This document shows positions 23,639-34,998 of a stretch of 64,000 nt of DNA, in pieces. The notes under the pieces were generated by a model, which saw only the letters and a program-made list of their open reading frames with translations, had not been told where the DNA came from and did not search any database. A program made the translations under genes and the position numbers. Each line of letters opens with the position of its first letter. The first letter of the stretch is position 1. Origin of the DNA: Perilla frutescens (lineage: Eukaryota; Streptophyta; Magnoliopsida; Lamiales; Lamiaceae); assembly GCA_026008535.1 (NCBI GenBank), contig BRKX01000003.1:24108001-24172000 (forward strand), written 5' to 3'.

Positions 23639-23925
23639 CATATATATAGTATAAGTATATAACGTGTCTTGGAAGGCAAATGAGTAATTAATTAGATCGA
23701 CGACACTGTACATAATTAGCGCTATTGCTTTTATGAATTACGAAAAATAAACAACGAAAACACATATCCTGTAGGGAGTGTGAGATCGTCTAATGGATTT
23801 AAATTTTATAAGATGAATGATTGAGACTCAAATACTATCAAATACCATTAAAACCATAAATTAATGTATCACCTAATATGTTTTTAAATATCTGAAATAT
23901 TGGCATGTTAAACATGCATTTGTTA

Positions 23926-25035
23926 GACTACAATTATCAGCAACCGGACAAATATCCTGACCAGACAAATAATTTTAATATTTAATTAATTTTTCTCTAT
24001 TCCACATCACTAATATTTTACCAAATCCACCACATACAATTTGATAATTTATCAGCAACCACCCCAAACACCCAACCACAACATTATATATTATTTTTTT
24101 CTTTTATTAATAATATAATATAATTAATTTGAATTAAAATAAGTAATAATTATTATTGAAAATTGTAACAACACAATAACAAACATTTATATAATAGACA
24201 AAATGATAAAATACAAAATAAACAAAATAAGACCATAAATAAAAATAAACTCAACATGAATTACCATTTTGGTTCTTTCCAGAAATATAATTATTACTGA
24301 CGAAACACCAAGAAAATAAAATTGTTATATCTTCTTGAGCTGTCCAGTTTGAAGGGTTTGTGTGTGTTTGTTGAACATTTTGGGGTGCATTTTCAGAGAT
24401 GTTTTGAGAGGTTTGGTTTTCGAGATTAGGAGAATGAGTAAGATTATGTGAAAAATGAGAGTAATAATATTACTGAATTGTGAGAATTCTTCAGAGTTTG
24501 GAAGATTTTCGAGGTTCAGAAAATAATCTTGGAAGTGATTTTCATACTGAGGATCGTAAAAAAAATAAAAATTTCTCGATCCATTGGGAGATAGAAAAAA
24601 AAATGTTAAACGTTATAGATTGAGATATTGAGAAATTTGTGAGGTGTGTGAAAATATAGCTAAAATAGTCTCTATTTATAGAAAATGAAAAATACGAATG
24701 TTGATATATTTTAATTTTTTTAATTTATTATTAAAAAATATATGCATTATATCTATTTATCCAAATAAAATTTACATATCCAACAAAATAGAGACAAGTG
24801 TCCAAATAAAATTTACATATCCAATAAAATTTAAATATAATGGATATATTTCTTTTTAATAATACATTAGAAAAAATTAAAAAATACAATAAAAAAATAG
24901 AGAGAGGAGAGAGATAGGGACTGGCGGTTGCTTGGTCTCCCTCAGTCGAACATCCAAGTTCAGTCAACTTCTTTTTTTTTTAATGCTGAGTTGACGGTCG
25001 AACGATTGTCAAAATGAGGACCGATAATTGTAGTC
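23926..25035. mobile_element. DNA transposon/MITE with 13-bp TIRs and TTA duplication
   Basis: The ends are perfect 13-base inverted repeats: GACTACAATTATC at 23926 and its complement ending at 25035. Both are flanked by TTA (23923-23925 and 25036-25038). The 1.1-kb interior is AT-rich with no transposase, so it is non-autonomous. A TTA duplication fits PIF/Harbinger; if only TA counts, Mariner is possible. Host sequence 23644-23922 to the left shows nothing recognisable, and 25039-25440 is also featureless AT-rich DNA. Confidence 0.6.
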
Positions 25036-25450
25036 TTAAGGCCCCAGAAATTCGTGGGCCCTTTTTAAATATATACATGTTGAAGTTATGATTCAAATGA
25101 AGAGTCCTGAAATGAAAAGAAGAAGTCCAAAAGAAAAAGAGAGTAAGTGAATGACGAATTAAACAGACGACGAGAAATATAGAACGATTAGAAGTCAGAG
25201 GGAAAGAACTTTTCTCCCCATATTTGCAAATTTTATTTTCAACACTAAAAGAAACTAGACAACCGGTTTTTTTTTTCTTTCTTGAGTTAGACTAAATAAT
25301 TTTTGGGTGAAAAATATATCTAGGTAAAATTTGGATAAAAATGAATTAGTTGAGCAAAGTTATAAGATTAGGAGTTTTGGGTAATATATCTTGATTTTAC
25401 CTAAGCACCCTTCTAATTGGTAAATTCTACCCTAGAGGGGATGGAATGCA

Positions 25451-26635
25451 GGATGGGATCATCTATTCCAAATTTGGTGTTTCAACCCGTATTCCACGAT
25501 CGAATTTACAAATTTAATAATATATATTACAAAAATAAAAATTAATAACATAATCAACCTAGTTACATTTATCAACAAAAGATTGAAATTTTAAAAATTA
25601 TTAATCATATTTTTAAAATAATCAACCATAATAATCATTTCTTTGAAAATTAAATATTAAAAAATAATTATAAACCCTAATCGGGTGGGTTGAACCTTAA
25701 AAATAATCATAAAATTAAACTAAAACATAATGAATTAAAATTGACGAAAAAAATGGAAGAAAAATTTATAAATTTATCGTGGAATATGGGTTGGAACACC
25801 AAGTTTGGAATAGAGGATCTCATCCGATGTGTATATATGTTGAAAGAGAGATGTGTGTATATATGTTGAGAGAGAGAGATAAGTGTCATTTTCAATTTTT
25901 TTTTATTTTATTTTTTTGCTGCCTCGTGTTCCAATAATCAATGTACCAATTAGAAGGGTAAATTCTATTGTGGAATGCATCCCCTCTACTATTTGCAGTC
26001 CATTTTTTCTATTTTCAATTTTTATCGGCCGGCCGATAAAATAATTTTAGTTTTGGACTGTCTCAATAGATAATTAAGTGTCACAATAATTATTTTAAGT
26101 GTTACGATATGTTAATTAAAATGTCATGATAGATTTTTTCGGCCGACCGAAACTTTTGCCGAAACTCTCATTTCTGGACAAAAAAGGGTTGTAAATACCC
26201 CAAAAATGGTGGGCCATGGACACTTGGCAGTAGCAGACACAGGGGATGCATTGCATCGGATGAGATCCTCTATTCCAAACTTGGTGTTCCAACCCGTGTT
26301 CCACGATCAAATTTATAAATTTTTCTTCCATTTTTTTCGTCAATTTTTATTCATTATGTTTTAGTTTAATTTTATGATTGTTTTTAAGGTTCAACCCACC
26401 CGATTAGGGTTTATAATTATTTTTTAATATTTAATTTTCAAAGAAATGATTATTATGGTTGATTATTTTAAAAATATGATTAATAATTTTTAAAATTTCA
26501 ATCTTTTGTTGGTAAATGTAACTAGGTTAATTATGTTATAATAAATTTTATTTTTGCAATATATATTATTAAATTTGTAAATTCGATCGTGGAATACGGG
26601 TTGAAACACCAAATTTGGAATAGATGATCCCATCC
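25451..26635. repeat. Large inverted repeat: two opposed copies of a 380-bp MITE-like unit
   Basis: Arms 25451-25829 and 26254-26635 are inverted copies of each other, about 380 bases each, with a spacer of about 424 bases. Each arm is itself terminally inverted: GGATGGGATCATCTATTCC at one end and GGATGAGATCCTCTATTCC at the other. Each is thus a MITE-like unit with TIRs of about 65 bases. The spacer holds a GGCCGGCC-centred palindrome near 26031. I could not find a clean target duplication. Small open frames here have no family resemblance. Confidence 0.7.
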
Positions 26636-26781
26636 CGGAAAACACCTGCAAATACCAATAAACACCCCAAACTCCAAGAATGAGTGAAATCCGAATAAAC
26701 TGGGATAAAAACACGAGTAAACCAGTATAAAATGCACAATTAAATATCACTAAAATTAGTGTAAAATCCCAGTTTATCAAC
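26636..26781 (-). repeat. Truncated 3' LTR of Gypsy-2
   Basis: About 145 bases match the outer end of the LTR at 32105-32254 (shared AAATACCAATAAACACCCCA and AATGCACAATTAAATA), ending TTTATCA. The rest of the LTR to the left is absent, replaced by the inverted repeat. Confidence 0.75.
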
Positions 26782-26797
26782 TCCCCCAAACTTAAGA
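26782..26797 (-). other. Polypurine tract of Gypsy-2
   Basis: On the minus strand TTAAGTTTGGGGGAGT directly precedes the LTR start TGATAAAC. This is the expected position for a minus-strand element. Confidence 0.7.
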
Positions 26798-28449
26798 GTT
26801 TGTTTGTCCCCCACTAAAGAACAAAAATCAACATGGAATTCAAACAATACACACATTGACAATCTACATCTAGCATTTATAACCTCAAAAATCTAACTGG
26901 GAAATGACGAGAACAAGTACAGCACTCAAATCATGAACACATGCAATAGATTTCAATGAGCAAAAATCAAGCCAATGATCCTCACTGGTATGTGTTTCGC
27001 TCTAACACTTAAAATGTTATAAAAGAAAGGTAAGCACTCATCGAAACATTGAACCACACACTTGAACTACCATAAGCTTGCATGTAATCTCAACTCTCCA
27101 CTGACAAACAAATGTGCTTAAAATTAAAATCAAATAGGACTTTTTCTAAGGTTGTAATATAGGCTCGGGTTAAAGTTAGGAATATTTGGCTAAAGTGACT
27201 AAACAATTGTAAAACAATCTACCACTTTTACTCTACTCCCAACTATTTTTTGCGTTCAAACATTAGTTGGAATTTTTCCAACTTCCTCCTACACTACCTT
27301 AAACACTCAACATTATACTCCTTGAGTTTTCATAATATTTTTCAGCTCATGGACCTTTAGTCTCTTTTCTTAGTCATTTTCATTGGCACTTTTCACACTT
27401 TTTTTTTTCTTTTTTGCTCTTTTCTTCTTTTCAACCCTAATAACACTCACTTTTGTGCACCAACAAAAACCACCAATTTATCTCCATAAATTGTTTTTTA
27501 AATTTCTCCATCCCAACTGCAAGACTCTCTACCTTTCCTCCTATTTCTCCATAATAATTAACAAATAAATCCCAAGTAGGCTTTCAAAGAAAAGACATTT
27601 AGGCACAAGAGAGCTCACAAAGGAATAAAATGAACTTAGGACAGTGTATGTGATAAATGGCTAAAGAAAAGATGGCTTATTATCATCTCCTATTTTCAAG
27701 TACATAAACACAACATCAAGCAAGACTACATGCAAGTTCTGGAGAAACAAGTGCATAGACAACCAACATACAAGAACAAAAATTAAGACAACATGTCTTA
27801 TAAGCTTAAAATTCTCATAGCTCAACATTGGACAAAATAAAGCTCGAAGAACTCTAAAAACACATGCTCATTGAAATCATGCTATACGTGCTCGAATCAT
27901 TCCCAATCAAATAATCTCAATCATAAATACTACACCATAAACCATGAATCATATATCATCTAAATCCCGAGTAAAATCTAAGACTATTTTTTTTCAAAAT
28001 ATCCAGAAAAAAGAAAAGAAAATAACCAAAACTAAACAAATAAAGCAGGTAGAACAAATAAATGTTTAGACACCACAAGCATACATTCCCTCTAAACTTA
28101 TTCAAATTCAAGGGATGGAATAAGTTTGTCGAAATGCATGAAGGTGTCGTCCACCACTCATAATGATCAAGAAGATGTTCGTTTGGTTCAATATCCTCCC
28201 CCAAACTTGTCGAAAGACAAGTTTAGTCAAGCTGTATCCCCCATGATGCAACATCCATGACCTAATGCCTGCAAAGCTCAGAAAAAGAAGTGAAAAATAA
28301 AAATAAGAAAAACTAAGTAAAAGACTTAAAACTAACACATTAGGTTGTCTCCCAACAAGTGCTATATTTAACGTTGACAGCCAAACAACCTTAACAATCA
28401 AGTTCCCACCAGTGGAAGGGTTGGTATCCCCATTCCCTTCTATGATTTT
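26798..28449 (-). other. Gypsy-2 3' non-coding region, no pol
   Basis: This is the 1.65-kb stretch between the protease trace and the polypurine tract. No reverse transcriptase, RNase H or integrase motif appears in any frame. A second GACAAGTTTGGGGGAGG-type motif occurs near 28196-28215 on the minus strand, next to an inverted repeat AACTTGTC/GACAAGTT. Short open frames here are low-complexity and not annotated. Confidence 0.55.
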
Positions 28450-30597
28450 CTATCCTAGTCCTCCATCATCCGTGATGCATCCAGATTTCAGAATGTTGAT
28501 GATATTGCACTCCACTACTGCTTTGCTCTCCTCTACATTGAACAAGAACCGAATTTGTTCATCTTCAAACCGGAGAGTAAGAATCCCGATGTCAAGATCA
28601 ATGTTGGCCTGTCTGGTGCACAAAAATGGTTGTCCTAAAATGAGAGGGACACTCTTGTCTTCCTCCATATCCAGCAACATGAAGTCTACCGGGAATATAA
28701 AATCATTCATCTTAATTAGCACATCCTCCAAAATTCTCTCGGGCTAGACCACAGATCGATCAGCCATTTGCAAACACATGGTTGTGGGCTTGAGTTGCCC
28801 ACGTTCAGCTTCTTGAAAAATGAGAGCGGCATCAAATTGTTGCTCGCCCCTAAATCTCATAATGTTCGACCACCTATCTTTTCTCCAATGGTGATGAGGA
28901 GTGTGAAACTTCCCAGACCCTTCATCTTGGCTAAGAGCTTTCTTTGGATAATAGCACTGCAGTTCTCTAGGATGTGGACTATTTCAAATTCCTATATCTT
29001 CTTTTTCTTAGATACAGTATCTTTGAGGAACCTTGCATACTTAGACATCTATTGCAATGCCTCCACCAAATGAATGTTGATGTGCACTTTTTTAAAGATT
29101 TTGAGGAATCTAGAGAACTGTGTATCAACTTTCTGTTTCGAGGTCCTCTGTGAGAACGCGATAGTCACTGTGGGAAGCACTGTAGGATCTGTCTGAGGAA
29201 TTTTGATTGTGGAATCTAGCTTTTCAGAAGCCATCTTAGTATGAACAAATGCAATGGCGACGATCGGTGTGAGCGCATCAATGTGCAGATGGATTGCATT
29301 GCACTACTCCTTTGGATTGACTATGGTGTTACTGGGAAATTGTCCCGATTGGTGCTGATTTCCTACAACTGTAGCCAGCTGTTTCAACTGCTTCTCGAAC
29401 ATTTTCAATTGCACACCTATAGCTCCAACTGCATTCTCCAATTTCTCAACTCTAGCTTGTGACTCCCCATGAATTTGTGGTTCTTTCCCATGAACGCCAT
29501 CAACAAGTCATTCATCTTCAACTTCTTCTCCTTATTGATCATTTCATTTGTTACTGAGAAGCCGGGTGGTGGCTACAGTGTATTATTGGGGTTCCCATAA
29601 GATAGGTTAGATCGATTACCTTGGTAGAACTTATTTCCACCTCGATAATTATTGTTATTGTAGCTACCCCTCTAATTAACGTAGATGACATCTTCCACTA
29701 CTTGGTTCATGGGAATATTTGCAGTTTGCTGAGACATGGTGTCAATCTACGATTGATAGTAGTATTCAATGTAGACAATTAAGCCATGAGCTTAGAGATG
29801 GGATCACTGTCATCAACAACAGCGGCTCTCTTCATTATCTCGACTTGTCACTCTCCAAACAACTGATAATTGTTAGTTGCCATATCTTCTATGAATGTCA
29901 CAGCTTGATCGTGGCCTTTGTTCAATAAAGAACCACCAGTAGAGGCATCCAGAAACATCTTCAATTCCATGTTGCACCTGTTGTAGAAGATGCAAACTTG
30001 ATGATCTATCCCAAATCTATGATTGGAGCACTTCCTCAGCATATCCCAGAACTGCTCCCAAGCCTCATATAATGTCTTGTCATCGAACTGGTGAAACTGT
30101 GTGATCTCACCTTTGAGCTAGAGAGTAACTCTAGGTGGAAAGAACTTGTGTAGAAACTAGTGGACTAGTCCTTCCTAACTCTCGATAGACCCAGTACCTA
30201 GGGATTGGTACCACAACTTAGCCATATCCCACAGAGAAAATGGGAATAGACATAATCGAATGGCATCATCAGGGACTCCATTCATCGTCACAGTGCTGCA
30301 GATCTCCAAAAATTATGTCAGATGCGCATTCGGGTCATCAGCGGCCTGTCCTTCATATTGGTTCTGTTGAACCATAGAAATCAACCCTGATTTCAACTCA
30401 AAGTTATTCGCGTTGATCCTTGGGCTAGGAATGTCTCCATGGTTGAGCACCAGAACGAAAAGCTCATTGATTGGAGAGGGCTCTGCAGCTCTAGTATCCT
30501 CTTGCTCTTACATCTTCCGCTGCATTTCCTCCAACTATGCTTGGAGGCGCCGAATTTGATCAGCGGGATTAGAAACTTGGTCAGTCGTAACAGCCAT
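28450..30597 (-). pseudogene. Gypsy-2 gag and aspartic protease, broken
   Basis: From an ATG at 30597 the minus strand encodes a Ty3 gag. Motifs in order are DPNAHLT, MNGVPDDAIRLCLFPFSL, FLHKFFPPRVT, LYEAWEQFWDMLRKCSNH and FYNRCNMELKMFLDASTGGS (about 30330-29930). Further on come QFSRFLKIFKKVHINI (about 29120) and the retropepsin region with DLGASNNLMPLS (near 28840). The protease end FPVDFMLLDMEEDKSVPLIL lies near 28690-28630. Stops and frame changes occur throughout, including a stop where the residue before DLGAS is expected. Gag builds the particle and the protease matures it. With no pol behind it, the element resembles gag-only Athila/Tat relatives (TR-GAG type), although internal deletion of an autonomous copy is possible. 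Confidence 0.8.
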
Positions 30598-30815
30598 CTC
30601 TCTTCTTCTCCTTGCATTGTTGTTCTGGGCGGTGACATCAATCTCAGGATCGTATTCTTCTAGATATCCTCCCTGAGATCGTGTACACATACACAACCTA
30701 ACCACAAGAAAAAGAAGATTCTAAAATTTTTAAAGAAAATAAACTAAAAACTGAAAAATAAATGTCTAGATTAACACAAGAAATTAAATCTAAATAATAG
30801 CAAATAAAAATTAAA

Positions 30816-30833
30816 TCTCTGACAATGGCCCCA
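30816..30833 (-). other. Degenerate tRNA-Asp primer-binding site of Gypsy-2
   Basis: The minus-strand sequence TGGGGCCATTGTCAGAGA resembles the tRNA-Asp complement with several changes. It is in the right place, a few bases inside the LTR. The stretch 30598-30815 is A/T-rich leader. Confidence 0.6.
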
Positions 30834-30839
30834 AAAACT

Positions 30840-32254
30840 TGTTTGGTATTTATTTGCAACTAAACTGCAAGTGTATAGTGAGGCTTCTAGTATAGCAGTG
30901 AATAAGGTCGTATCCACAGATATTTAATAATTAATCTACTAATTATCTTAATCTAATTTCCTACAACTATCTAGACTACCAATCATGATTGAATTTAATT
31001 ACTAGATAAATGAAAATATTGAAACAGTAAATGTTACCACAGAAATAAACACAGATGAAGTAAACAATGAAGATGAAATACATTCTAGGATTGAAAATTC
31101 ATTATTTAATCCATTCTTACAATTATTTCATTTAGCATCTATGTTGGGATTTAAATCATGCTAGAACAACCACTATAGTATTCAAAACCTTCTCTCAATG
31201 TACCTAGATTGTACAATACACAACAAATGTTAATGTGTCTGTTCAATACCTATCATGCAACTCCTAACAGTTCTAAAGGTTTATTGTTCTCTAAATTAAT
31301 CGCAACTCTGTCGAGTAATATTGATTAACCAATTAATTATTCCAGACCTTGTGTTAAAACCCCTCTCTCGATTTATGAATTAACACATCAGATTGTATCA
31401 TTTAGTGATCAGGTAAATAATACAGATAAACCCATGAATAATCAAAACATGCTCAAATCATAGACACCAAATAAAATAAATCAAAAGAACTTCATAAATA
31501 AACCATAATCCAAATCTAGAATACTAGAGTTTTAGCTATTCATGGCAAAATGACTAACTAAAATAATCCACAAAGAAAACATTATATTTCTAAGAATAGA
31601 GAAAGTAAAACGTGTATGATTTAATTTGTCTCTAGTCTTGAAAACTCTTGAAATCTTTGGTCTCGTTCCTCGCATTCTTTTCCTCTATTGTTTTTCTCTG
31701 GTGGCAACTTTAGGGAATGGTAAATTGTCTGGAAATTTCACTCTAAAACCCTATTTATACTTAGTAAAATAAAGCCCAAAACCAACACAGAATCAGACTG
31801 ACCTAGATGGCCCACGACCTCACCACCGACCTAGTCACTCGCGGCTCAGGTTGCACCTCCACGCCTCACCGAGGTGGCACATTAGGCATTTCCAATACCC
31901 GCTACCATGGTTGCGGGTTTTCTTATTTAGACCCCTTTCTCTGTCGTGAGAAGACAGTCGGGCACCCCTTTGGTGACCCGCGACCACGCTTACGGCTCGG
32001 GCTTGCAGGTCCCCTTCTATGATGTTTTTGTCCTGTTTTCGACTCAATTTCTTCAATGCACAATCCCGGGATATCATCCACTATCTCATGTCCAAAAACA
32101 CAGCAAACTACGGGACAAAACCTACAAATACCAATAAACACCCCAAACTCCAAGAACGATTGAAATTCGAATAAACTAGGATAAAACACGAGTAAACCAA
32201 TATAAAATGCACAATTAAATAACACTAAAACTAGTGTAAAATTCCAGCTTATCA
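30840..32254 (-). repeat. 5' LTR of Gypsy-2
   Basis: This 1,415-bp LTR reads TGATAAGCTGG...ATACCAAACA on the minus strand. Its outer 150 bases match the truncated partner at 26636-26781. A minus-strand TATA box lies at 31751-31759. A GC-rich block at 31800-32010 holds several overlapping open frames on both strands without known domains, which I regard as LTR sequence. Confidence 0.75.
31751..31759 (-). promoter_or_regulatory. TATA box of Gypsy-2 5' LTR
   Basis: TATAAATAG on the minus strand within the LTR, about 500 bases from its start. Confidence 0.45.
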
Positions 32255-32313
32255 ATAACTAATAATATTTTTTAAGCAAAATATGGGAAATTTTATTCCA
32301 TCAACTCCCTCAA

Positions 32314-32640
32314 CTAGTAAGGAAAATCCAAGTTCCGAGTAATCATTCCATCACAACCTATCCCAAAATGAGTGAGTGTGTGAGCTACAATATTTACCTC
32401 CCTATGCATATGCCTAAAATTTATAATAACTCTCATTTTGACTACCTCTGCCAAAGAAGACAACTCATTGTTAATATACGAGTTCTTATTATCCCTGCTG
32501 GATAGAATACGAATAGTTAGAAGAGAGTATGAGCAAACCACGAAAGGAATAAGCCCATTCTGCAAACATAAGCCCACTTCATAAAGTAACACATTAATTT
32601 CAATATCTAAAATGGAACTTGAACATAAAATATATTTTCT
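32314..32640 (-). pseudogene. RNase H-like (RVT_3 type) fragment, LINE-derived or host relic
   Basis: The minus-strand open frame contains EVGLCLQNGLIPFVVCSYSL, ILSSRDNKNSYINNEL, then FRHMHREVNIVAHTLTHFGI. This is the C-terminal pattern of plant RNase H domains found in LINE retrotransposons and in many relics (helix, strand with Asp-Ser-Leu, FRHVRREAN-VAH-LA). The aspartate expected in the D-S-L motif is tyrosine here, so catalysis is unlikely. The 5' part of the frame is read out of a (CAA)n microsatellite as a run of cysteines and is not real protein. No RT or endonuclease part is nearby. Confidence 0.55.
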
Positions 32641-32666
32641 AGAACTGTACGAAGCTTGCTTCCCTT

Positions 32667-32849
32667 CACAACAACAACAACAACAACAACAACAATAATA
32701 ATAAATAATATTTCTAATACAAACAACAAGAATAATAATAATAACCATAATAATTAATAGTGATAATAATAAAAATTATTAATAATTATTATAATATTTA
32801 TAAGAATAACAATAAAAGTGATAAATTATAACAACAACAACAACAACAA
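32667..32849. repeat. (CAA)n and (AAT)n microsatellites
   Basis: CAA repeats at about 32667-32696 and 32830-32849, with AAT/ATA-rich repeats between. A 328-bp LTR-like unit is inserted at the end of the second array, and CAA repeats resume at about 33178-33215. Confidence 0.8.
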
Positions 32850-33177
32850 TGTTGGTCTCGAACGAGTCTAATAGAGTTTAAATCATCTTTGACTTCAGCA
32901 AACACGACTGATTTTGTCTGCATAGATCTTCTTTGACTTTCAGCGAACACAACTGATTTTGTTTTCATAGATCTTCTAAATCAGTTGAGACTTGCTACTC
33001 GACTATTCTCCCATCTTTGATCTTTGAATCCTCATTCCTTCTGAATAATTCATAGTAAAATTCTAAGTCTAGATAAGATAACTTAGTCTGTTTACTGATT
33101 ATTGCATTGATTAAAGTAGCCTGTAAATGTATTTTTGATATCATCAAAACAAGTCTACATGATTGAATTTACCAACA
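32850..33177 (+). mobile_element. Short solo LTR-like unit
   Basis: 328 bases beginning TGTTGGTCTCG and ending TTTACCAACA, a TGTTGG/CCAACA-bounded unit as in Copia LTRs. It contains a tandem duplication of about 50 bases around CATAGATCTTCT and AACTGATTTTGT (about 32885-32985). The flanks AACAA and AAAAA are poor evidence for a target duplication because the unit sits in a CAA microsatellite. It may be a solo LTR or a TRIM part. From 33216 to 33564 I see only AT-rich sequence. Confidence 0.45.
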
Positions 33178-33564
33178 AAAAAACAACAATAACAATAATT
33201 ATAATAACAACAACACTAATTAAATTTTAATTTTAATTCAAAATTGAGACTAAATGTAAATAATTAATAAATTACAGAAAATATTCTTATACAAGCAAGA
33301 TATAGTTTAAATATTAGTTACTATAGCATGTTCTTAATTACAAGTTATTTTCTAATTAAAGCATGTTTTAAATTCGATATTCAATTTTGTAAGCTTAAAT
33401 TTAACTATATAGTGATATATTAAAACATTTATAACATGAAATAATCGGAAATGTACATTTCAAAATTTTTTGGTAAAAATGTTAGAGAAATTTTTCAATA
33501 ATTACTCAACTTTGAAACAGGTTATTTTTTTACTATTTTCCCAACCTGAGAATGTTTAATATTT

Positions 33565-33585
33565 GGGGGGGGGGGGGGGGGGGGG
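33565..33585 (+). repeat. Poly-G run (21 bases)
   Basis: An uninterrupted run of 21 G bases in AT-rich sequence. Its length is likely to be unreliable in sequencing. Confidence 0.85.
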
Positions 33586-33589
33586 TTGG

Positions 33590-33735
33590 GGACTTATACA
33601 TTAGTTTAATATTTTAGATGGGCACTTACACGTTAGTTTCGTGGAGGCTTACACGTTAATTTAACATTTTGGATGGAAACTTACACATTAGTTTCATGGA
33701 GACTTACACGTTAGTTTATCATTTTAAATGGATAA
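33590..33735 (+). repeat. Tandem repeat, unit about 60-65 bases
   Basis: Repeated core ACTTACACGTTAGTTT, then GTGGAGGCTTACACGTTA, then ATTTTGGATGG, in about two and a half diverged copies. From 33736 to 34174 nothing recognisable is present. Confidence 0.6.
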
Positions 33736-34177
33736 ATATACATGAGGTTTGCATGCAATTGTGTGCATTTTGTTGTGTATATTGTAATAAATGTCAAAAG
33801 TTGTCATATACAATGATTAAGAGTAGGACCAAATGTGTCATAATGATATTTAAGACTTTTACCCCTCAAATTGCCCATATAACCACTGTGTTATAAAGTT
33901 ACCCTTATTTCTCTGTCTATCTCATTTTTCTCCATTATTATATATTTAGACTTAATTTTTTTCATTATTTTAGAATTCAATCTGAGCACTAAGCAGCCCC
34001 TAGCCTAACCGACAAGGTTGAAATCTGGCTATTATGTGGTTATACGTTAGCACATAGTTGAGTTGTTTTATAATAATAATAGAAAAAAATTAAATGAATA
34101 ATAGAAAAAAAATTAAGATTTGGGTGATGCAAGGGTCAATCAAACTAGTGATCTCCTTGTATTTGGCCAAGTACTTA

Positions 34178-34998
34178 GAGCATCTCTAACCATTTTTTCC
34201 CATCTACCTCTATTAGAGCTTCTCCAACAACTTCTCTAAACTCTATTAATAGAGCAAAAAAGTGAAAAATTCCACTCCAACGGCTCCTCTATTTGGGTCT
34301 CTAAAATAGAGATACAGTTTTTCTGCTCCATTAATAGAGATCTACTGTAGCGCCTCTAACACTGTTCACTTTGTTTTTTTTATATATATATGTAAAAATC
34401 TTTTTTTTTTCACTTTTTCACATTTTTTTATATATGTAAAAAAATCTGTTTTTTTCAATTTTTTTTTTTTATATATGTTTAATCTGTTTTTTTTAATATA
34501 TGTAAAAATCTGCATTTAATTTGATATGTTCACGTTTTTTCTTCTTTTTTTTGTTAATTTATATTATTTATATATATATATATATTAATCTTATACTTTA
34601 ATTTATTTCTTCCTTCAAAATATTAACATAAAAAATTGTATATCAAAACAAAATGATATCAAAATAAAATGACATTTAATAAGATTACATAATAAAACTA
34701 CTAGACATAAAAAGAAAGAAAATAGAAAGCATTAAAAATACAAATAAAGCATTGAAAAATACACTAGAAACTATTATTATGAAATGTTTCCATGTTTTAT
34801 TATTATTTAGTTTCAGAAATTTTAATAGTTATTTTTGTTGGAAAAATCTTGATTAAAATAAATATATAAAAAAGGAATATTATGGAATATTTCTTTTTAG
34901 AGTAGAATTTAGAGTAAACTGTTGGAGATGAAGTGAAGACCATGTTGTATAATAGAGATAGAGGTGCTGTAAAATAGAGTCAACTGTTGGAGATGGCC
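34178..34998. mobile_element. MITE-like element with TTA duplication
   Basis: The left end GAGCATCTCTAACC and the complement of the right end GGCCATCTCCAACA are imperfect inverted repeats flanked by TTA (34175-34177, 34999-35001). The CATCTCCAAC terminal motif with a TTA duplication fits PIF/Harbinger-type MITEs. The interior is T-rich, with an AT microsatellite near 34565-34590 and no transposase. A further CATCTCCAACC motif just outside (35029) may belong to another fragment. From 35002 to 35342 no gene is seen. Confidence 0.5.

Larger units (their letters stand above)
5072..23643 (+). mobile_element. Gypsy-1: Ty3 chromovirus-like element with nested Copia
   Basis: A complete but dead element. 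It comprises a 5' LTR (5077-7625), a tRNA-iMet primer site (7629-7641), broken PR-RT-RNaseH (8150-9850), integrase tail plus chromodomain-like tail (11220-11800), a polypurine tract, and a 3' LTR (11830-23638) interrupted by Copia-1. Five-base target duplications CATAT flank it at 5072-5076 and 23639-23643. The long LTRs, primer type and pol sequence fit the Tekay/Del chromovirus group. The gag gene and the catalytic integrase core are not recognisable, and RT carries several stops. Confidence 0.85.

Noticed and set aside
26150..26200. GGCCGGCC-type palindrome near 26031 and GGCCGACC near 26141 as a separate regulatory element
   Set aside because: Short palindromes in the loop of the large inverted repeat; nothing links them to a gene.
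28412..29073. Plus-strand frames of 111 and 101 codons
   Set aside because: Antisense to the Gypsy-2 protease reading on the minus strand, which has the recognisable motifs.
32641..32748. Poly-cysteine N-terminus of the minus-strand RNase H frame
   Set aside because: It is a translation of a CAA/AAT microsatellite and not protein-coding sequence.
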